In this document: piece by piece, positions 38,312 to 64,000 of the stretch
Numbering within the stretch: position 1 is the first letter of the stretch
Layout of the letters: every line of letters begins with the position of its first letter
DNA from: Amaranthus tricolor
Lineage: Eukaryota; Streptophyta; Magnoliopsida; Caryophyllales; Amaranthaceae
Assembly: GCF_026212465.1 (NCBI RefSeq)
Contig: NC_080060.1
Coordinates: forward strand, 14,377,927 to 14,441,926
DNA length: 64,000 nucleotides
Direction: 5' to 3'
The notes under the pieces: generated by a model
Told to the model about the DNA's origin: nothing
Databases searched by the model: none
What the model saw: only the letters and a program-made list of their open reading frames with translations
Program-made: the position numbers and the translations under genes

Positions 38312-38585
38312 CTCCCTCCGATCTTATGAATTAGTCCCATTTCCTTATTTGGCAAAACCTTTGAATTAGTCCCATTTCTATTTTTGGCAATCCTTTTTTA
38401 CTTAAATACCCTTAGTTCACACAAGTAATTACGAATATACCCCCATATACCTTACTTACCCAACTACCCTTCACTACTTATCCTTCACTACTTACCCTTT
38501 ACTATTTACCCTTTTTAATAGACCCCACACAATCCTTAATATCCGTGCCCAAGCAAATGAGACTAATTCATAAGATCGGAGGGAG
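38312..38585. mobile_element. Stowaway-like MITE in the promoter of the Csl gene
   Basis: TIR CTCCCTCCGATCTTATGAAT at the left and ATTCATAAGATCGGAGGGAG at the right, a perfect 20-bp inverted pair. TA flanks at 38310-38311 and 38586-38587. It ends 140 bp before the start codon. The perfect TIRs indicate a recent insertion. Confidence 0.93.
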
Positions 38586-38592
38586 TATAAAA
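38586..38592 (+). promoter_or_regulatory. candidate TATA box of the Csl gene
   Basis: TATAAAA starts at 38586, 140 bp before the ATG. Its first TA is the right-hand target duplication of the MITE. A CCAAT-like word lies downstream at 38612, not upstream, so other core elements are unclear. No competing TATA box is seen between here and the ATG. Confidence 0.5.
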
Positions 38593-38725
38593 CATATCTA
38601 CCACCTACTACCAATAAAGTCAATTAAATACGCTTACCACAAGTAGCCCACAACAATCAAATAATGCAATTATCTTAAAGTGTAGACAGTGTATCAGACA
38701 GGACACTTACAAACCTATAACAAGC

Positions 38726-61058
<22,333 letters not shown>

Positions 61059-61192
61059 TATAATAGGGTAAGTTTTCTAAATGTTTGAATTCTCTTATAC
61101 TACCTCCATCCTTATGATGTTTCTGTTTCATTAAAATAATAAACTAATATAAATTAAAAAAAGGAAAATTTTATCTTTACAATAGTGGGAGG

Positions 61193-61570
61193 TAGAGCTG
61201 TTTAAATCTAACCCGATCCGAAAATCCGACCCGGAATCGAAAATGATCCGACCAGAAAAAATGTTAATTTTTTAGGTTTACCAAACCGGCATTATTCGAA
61301 CCGATATTGCACTCGAACCGTTTGATAACTGAAAAGGGAAAAATCGAACTCGAACTGCAACCGAATTTTATAACCGACATATAAACATTTACCGACGTTA
61401 CCCGAACTCAACAGTGATCGATCCGAGTCTAATCCAACCTGAATTATGCACGTAACCGAATGCAACTTGACTAAAACTGATTAAAATTGAACTGTTTTTA
61501 ACCTGAACTGATACAAACTCGAACCGATTATTAATCAAACTGTTATAAATCCGATTTAACTTTTCACCTA
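61193..61570 (-). repeat. hAT-like dispersed repeat, copy 3 (partial, inverted)
   Basis: Starts TAGAGCTGTTTAAATCTAAC, the counterpart of the right end of 53725-54591, and follows its reverse complement (CCGACCCGG, TTTTTTAGGTTTACC(A)AACC, CATTAT(T)CGAACCG). The other end is not found; similarity fades near 61570. Confidence 0.7.
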
Positions 61571-62297
61571 ATTTCAGCAAATTAGGTCCAATTTCAGTTT
61601 TCTAATTATGATTTTTTGAATATTTGAAAACTATTTTCTAATATTGAAACATTGTAAACAAGATTATCTATAAATAAATAAGATTCCCCATGATATTGAT
61701 ATCAATTATAAACCAATAAGCACATTACAAAAACCTTAGAAACATACTGAAGTGGAACAATACAAAAACTTAGATGTTTCTTCAACACTTCAACCTAGAC
61801 TTATCTTGCTTTCTATTGCTAATTAATAATTATATATTTCATGTTAGTAATCCACCAATTCTTCAAGCTTTAAGCCCCAAAAATTTACATTCATCACTTA
61901 TACATCCACCAAATTTAAATATACAAATATCAAGTTTTTTACCCCAAAAAATTACATCCATTACTTATACATCCACCTAATGTAAATATACAAATATCAA
62001 GTTTTTAACCCCAAAAATTAACATTCAATCAGCAACTATAAATAGTTATATATCCACCATAAAAGTATCATCCATCAAATGTACGTGAGTATGTCCACCA
62101 TTAAATACATTCTCCAAAACGAAACATAAAAGTCGACAACGAGCACCAAAATCTCTCAAGTACTGCTGCTTTGCTTGTGGTACCATATTTCAATCTTGAA
62201 CAAAAACAAACAAACAAAGTATTACAAGAAAGTAATTCATTCTTATAAGAAAGATACAAAAAAGAAACGCCTAAAATTTTTGCTACCAGAATATGTA
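61571..62297. other. intergenic AT-rich DNA
   Basis: No supported gene. A ~65-bp segment with ATATACAAATATCAAGTTTTTA(C)CCC is duplicated at 61919 and 61986. Confidence 0.45.
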
Positions 62298-62380
62298 TCA
62301 CATGTCGGGTGAGATCATTATAATGCCTCTCAAGGTTAACAAACGCCACATGTTCAGCAAGCTACCAACATGAATCATAG
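62298..62380 (-). CDS. possible last exon of a minus-strand gene
   Basis: Minus strand: acceptor TTTTCCCTTAG at 62381-62391, then CT completing the split codon of the exon at 63816-64000, then 26 codons (MIHVGSLLNMWRLLTLRGII) to a TGA at 62298-62300. The phase fits the upstream exon and the acceptor has a good pyrimidine tract. The peptide is not recognised. A second open frame over the same DNA (LAEHVAFVNLERHYNDLTRH) also looks protein-like, so the splice choice is unsure. Confidence 0.35.
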
Positions 62381-62592
62381 CTAAGGGAAAATTCTAATCG
62401 CCTAAACCCAAGTAAACAAGGCTATTAGAAAGTTGCCTATAAGACTAACGGGCCGTTTGGTTGGGGTAATAATCAAAGGGAAAGGGAATGAAAATACCCA
62501 ATTCCCTTTGTTGTTGTTTGTTTCTCACTTTCTATCATTCCCTTTCCCCCATTTTAGTTTTGGGTTTACCCCAAACTATTATGCCTTCATTG

Positions 62593-62617
62593 CCCCCCCC
62601 CCCCCCCCCCCCCCCCC
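62593..62617. repeat. C25 homopolymer
   Basis: Twenty-five consecutive C within the hAT-like element; the true length may differ because such runs are error-prone in sequencing. Confidence 0.9.
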
Positions 62618-63084
62618 TACACGTTCCCTTTCCATTCCCCACTTCATTACCCATCACTTAAAATTTGAACTTTGATTTATGGGTATTCTTATAATTCGCC
62701 ACTATTTTCACTTTACAGCCACCCCCTAATTAAATTGTGAATTTGCCCCTAGACTTTAAAAAATTACAAATTTGCCATTGGACATAATAACACTATTATC
62801 AACTAAATTAATAAAAAAACTATTAATAAAAAATTAAAAAATAAATAACAACTAAATTTTTAATTAATATATTATTATTATATTAAAAAATAATTAAACA
62901 TTCAAATAAATTATTTAAATTCAAAACTAATTATTATAATAACATTATCATAATATAATATTATATTAAAATAAAATAATTTATTACAACATTTATTTAA
63001 ATAACAATAACTTAAAAAATAAATTAATTAAACAAAAAATTTCATAATTCGAAATTTAAAAAAATAAAAAAAATAGAAAAAAAT

Positions 63085-63111
63085 ACCAGTCGCACTTTTT
63101 GTGCGACTGGT
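63085..63111. repeat. perfect 11-bp-stem hairpin
   Basis: ACCAGTCGCAC, a TTTTT loop, then GTGCGACTGGT, flanked by A-rich DNA on the left and T14 on the right, so the stem can extend. It sits inside the hAT-like element. Confidence 0.85.
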
Positions 63112-63168
63112 AATTTTTTTTTTTTTAAAATTGTTATTAATTTTATTTATATTATTATTGCTATTATG

Positions 63169-63223
<55 letters not shown>
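63169..63223. repeat. (ATT)n microsatellite
   Basis: About 18 ATT units; explains the poly-Asn ORF on the other strand. Confidence 0.95.
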
Positions 63224-63225
<2 letters not shown>

Positions 63226-63815
63226 TGTAATCAATAGAGCTAGAAAGATATTATTTAGAGTTATGTTTTTTTTTCTTCATATTACAGGAAAAGATGATAC
63301 AAGTTAATGATATTTTTTAAAAAAAATAAGTTTATCAAGTTTATCATATAATAACTAGTTATTTTTGGAAAAAATATAAAAGAAATTAAAAACTCATAAT
63401 TTAATTCCTTAACTTGAACCAAACAGTCACAAAGAGAATCAATGAGCATTTCTTTTTGTTTCCTGAACACAGTCAAACGACTAGGCTAAATTAGAGGAAT
63501 CTATTCCTTTCTCCTCCATTCCCTTTGCGCATTCCATTCCGATTCCCTTGTGCGAACCAAACGGCCCCTAAGACTCATGGATAACATTCATCCAACCCAA
63601 TGGCTATCAAGTTTCCATGTGACTTGTAAGGTTAAATTACTTGTGTCCAGATTTCGTGTTTCAATTTGAGCTACAATCAGATCCATAAGAACCAACATTA
63701 TTTGCATGGCAACAATCAAGTGAACAAACCATAACTGAGTACATAAAGTACACGAAACACGAGTTATAATACAATGATAATTAACTAACATTTATTTTAA
63801 AAGTAAAATACGTAC

Positions 63816-64000
63816 CAGATTCTGAAGACGAGGATCCACTTGGACCCTGATCTCCCTTAGCATGCGATTCTGCATCGGGGACTAAGTCACTGCCAACAAC
63901 TAATCCTACTTCATCAGGTTCTTCTTCATATACAAACAACCAATTACAAGTTAAAATCAAGGATTCAACATGTCTTGATAAAAGGGATGCTCTCCATCTA
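63816..64000 (-). CDS. internal exon of an unidentified gene, cut by the window edge
   Basis: On the minus strand the frame is open from the window edge: ASLLSRHVESLILTCNWLFV, YEEEPDEVGLVVGSDL, then GDQGPSGSSSSES, and a donor CTG|GTACGT at 63815 in phase 1. The composition looks like real protein: a hydrophobic helix-like part, an acidic stretch and a Ser/Gly-rich tail. I do not recognise the family. The gene would start to the right of the window and end at about 62298, with a 1.4-kb last intron holding the hAT-like element. Confidence 0.5.

Larger units (their letters stand above)
62450..63568. mobile_element. hAT-like element with GGGCCGTTTGGTT ends
   Basis: Left end GGGCCGTTTGGTTGGGG, right end GTGCGAACCAAACGGCCC; TAAGACT occurs at both flanks (62439-62445 and 63569-63575), compatible with a hAT-type duplication. 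This terminus is shared by many plant MITEs. The interior has AAAGGGAAAGGGAATG / CATTCCCTTTG tracts, a C25 run, a hairpin and an (ATT)n run; no ORF. Confidence 0.78.

Noticed and set aside
62287..62361. Alternative exon (LAEHVAFVNLERHYNDLTRH) on the minus strand
   Set aside because: Protein-like and flanked by AG/GT, but its phase does not fit the exon at 63816-64000 and no third exon was found; kept only as an alternative.

Overview
The window is nuclear DNA of a flowering plant, almost certainly a eudicot. The evidence is introns with plant-type splice sites, Ty1/copia and Ty3/gypsy retrotransposons, CACTA and hAT-like DNA transposons, Stowaway-like MITEs and one large cellulose-synthase-like (Csl) gene. 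An Amaranthaceae source (spinach, beet, quinoa) would fit a CslG-type gene among Sirevirus-like elements, but that is a guess and nothing seen here proves it.

Left part (1-38 kb) is a nested, decayed transposon region. Element A (1-6824, +) is the 3' part of a Sirevirus-type copia element, with an intact integrase/RT/RNase H frame, an intact extra 'env-like' ORF, a polypurine tract and a 1.26-kb LTR. It abuts nine ~168-bp tandem repeats, which run into the 3' end of a CACTA transposon with a C48 (Ulp1-like) peptidase remnant. Then come a dispersed repeat, a decayed second copia element (11.1-14.8 kb), a perfect 131-bp palindrome, a LINE zinc-finger remnant, a DUF936 pseudogene and a 5S-bearing Cassandra-like LTR fragment. 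Element B (18182-26316, -) is of the same family as A but carries lesions in protease, integrase and RT. Beyond it lie an LTR fragment, the 5' end of a CACTA element, a ~5.8-kb inverted repeat of gypsy-type LTR sequence around a Tat/Athila-type gag relic, and a MULE-like foldback.

Right part (38.3-61.1 kb) is one gene. Six phase-0 exons (38726-39328, 42038-42187, 50851-50976, 54870-55313, 57708-58055, 60510-61058) give a 739-codon CslG-type glycosyltransferase with all catalytic motifs and eight predicted membrane spans. About 2.2 kb of coding sequence is spread over 22.3 kb because the introns filled with transposons: Stowaway MITEs and (TA)n in intron 1, a complete 6.86-kb copia element in intron 2, a hAT-like element with an 8-bp target duplication in intron 3, and a solo LTR holding a captured F-box/kelch fragment in intron 5. 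The copia leader also carries a 50-codon ORF for a possible single-pass membrane microprotein with its own TATA-like box.

The last 2 kb hold what look like the two final exons of another gene on the minus strand, separated by a hAT-like MITE. No tRNA, rRNA gene or CRISPR array was seen.
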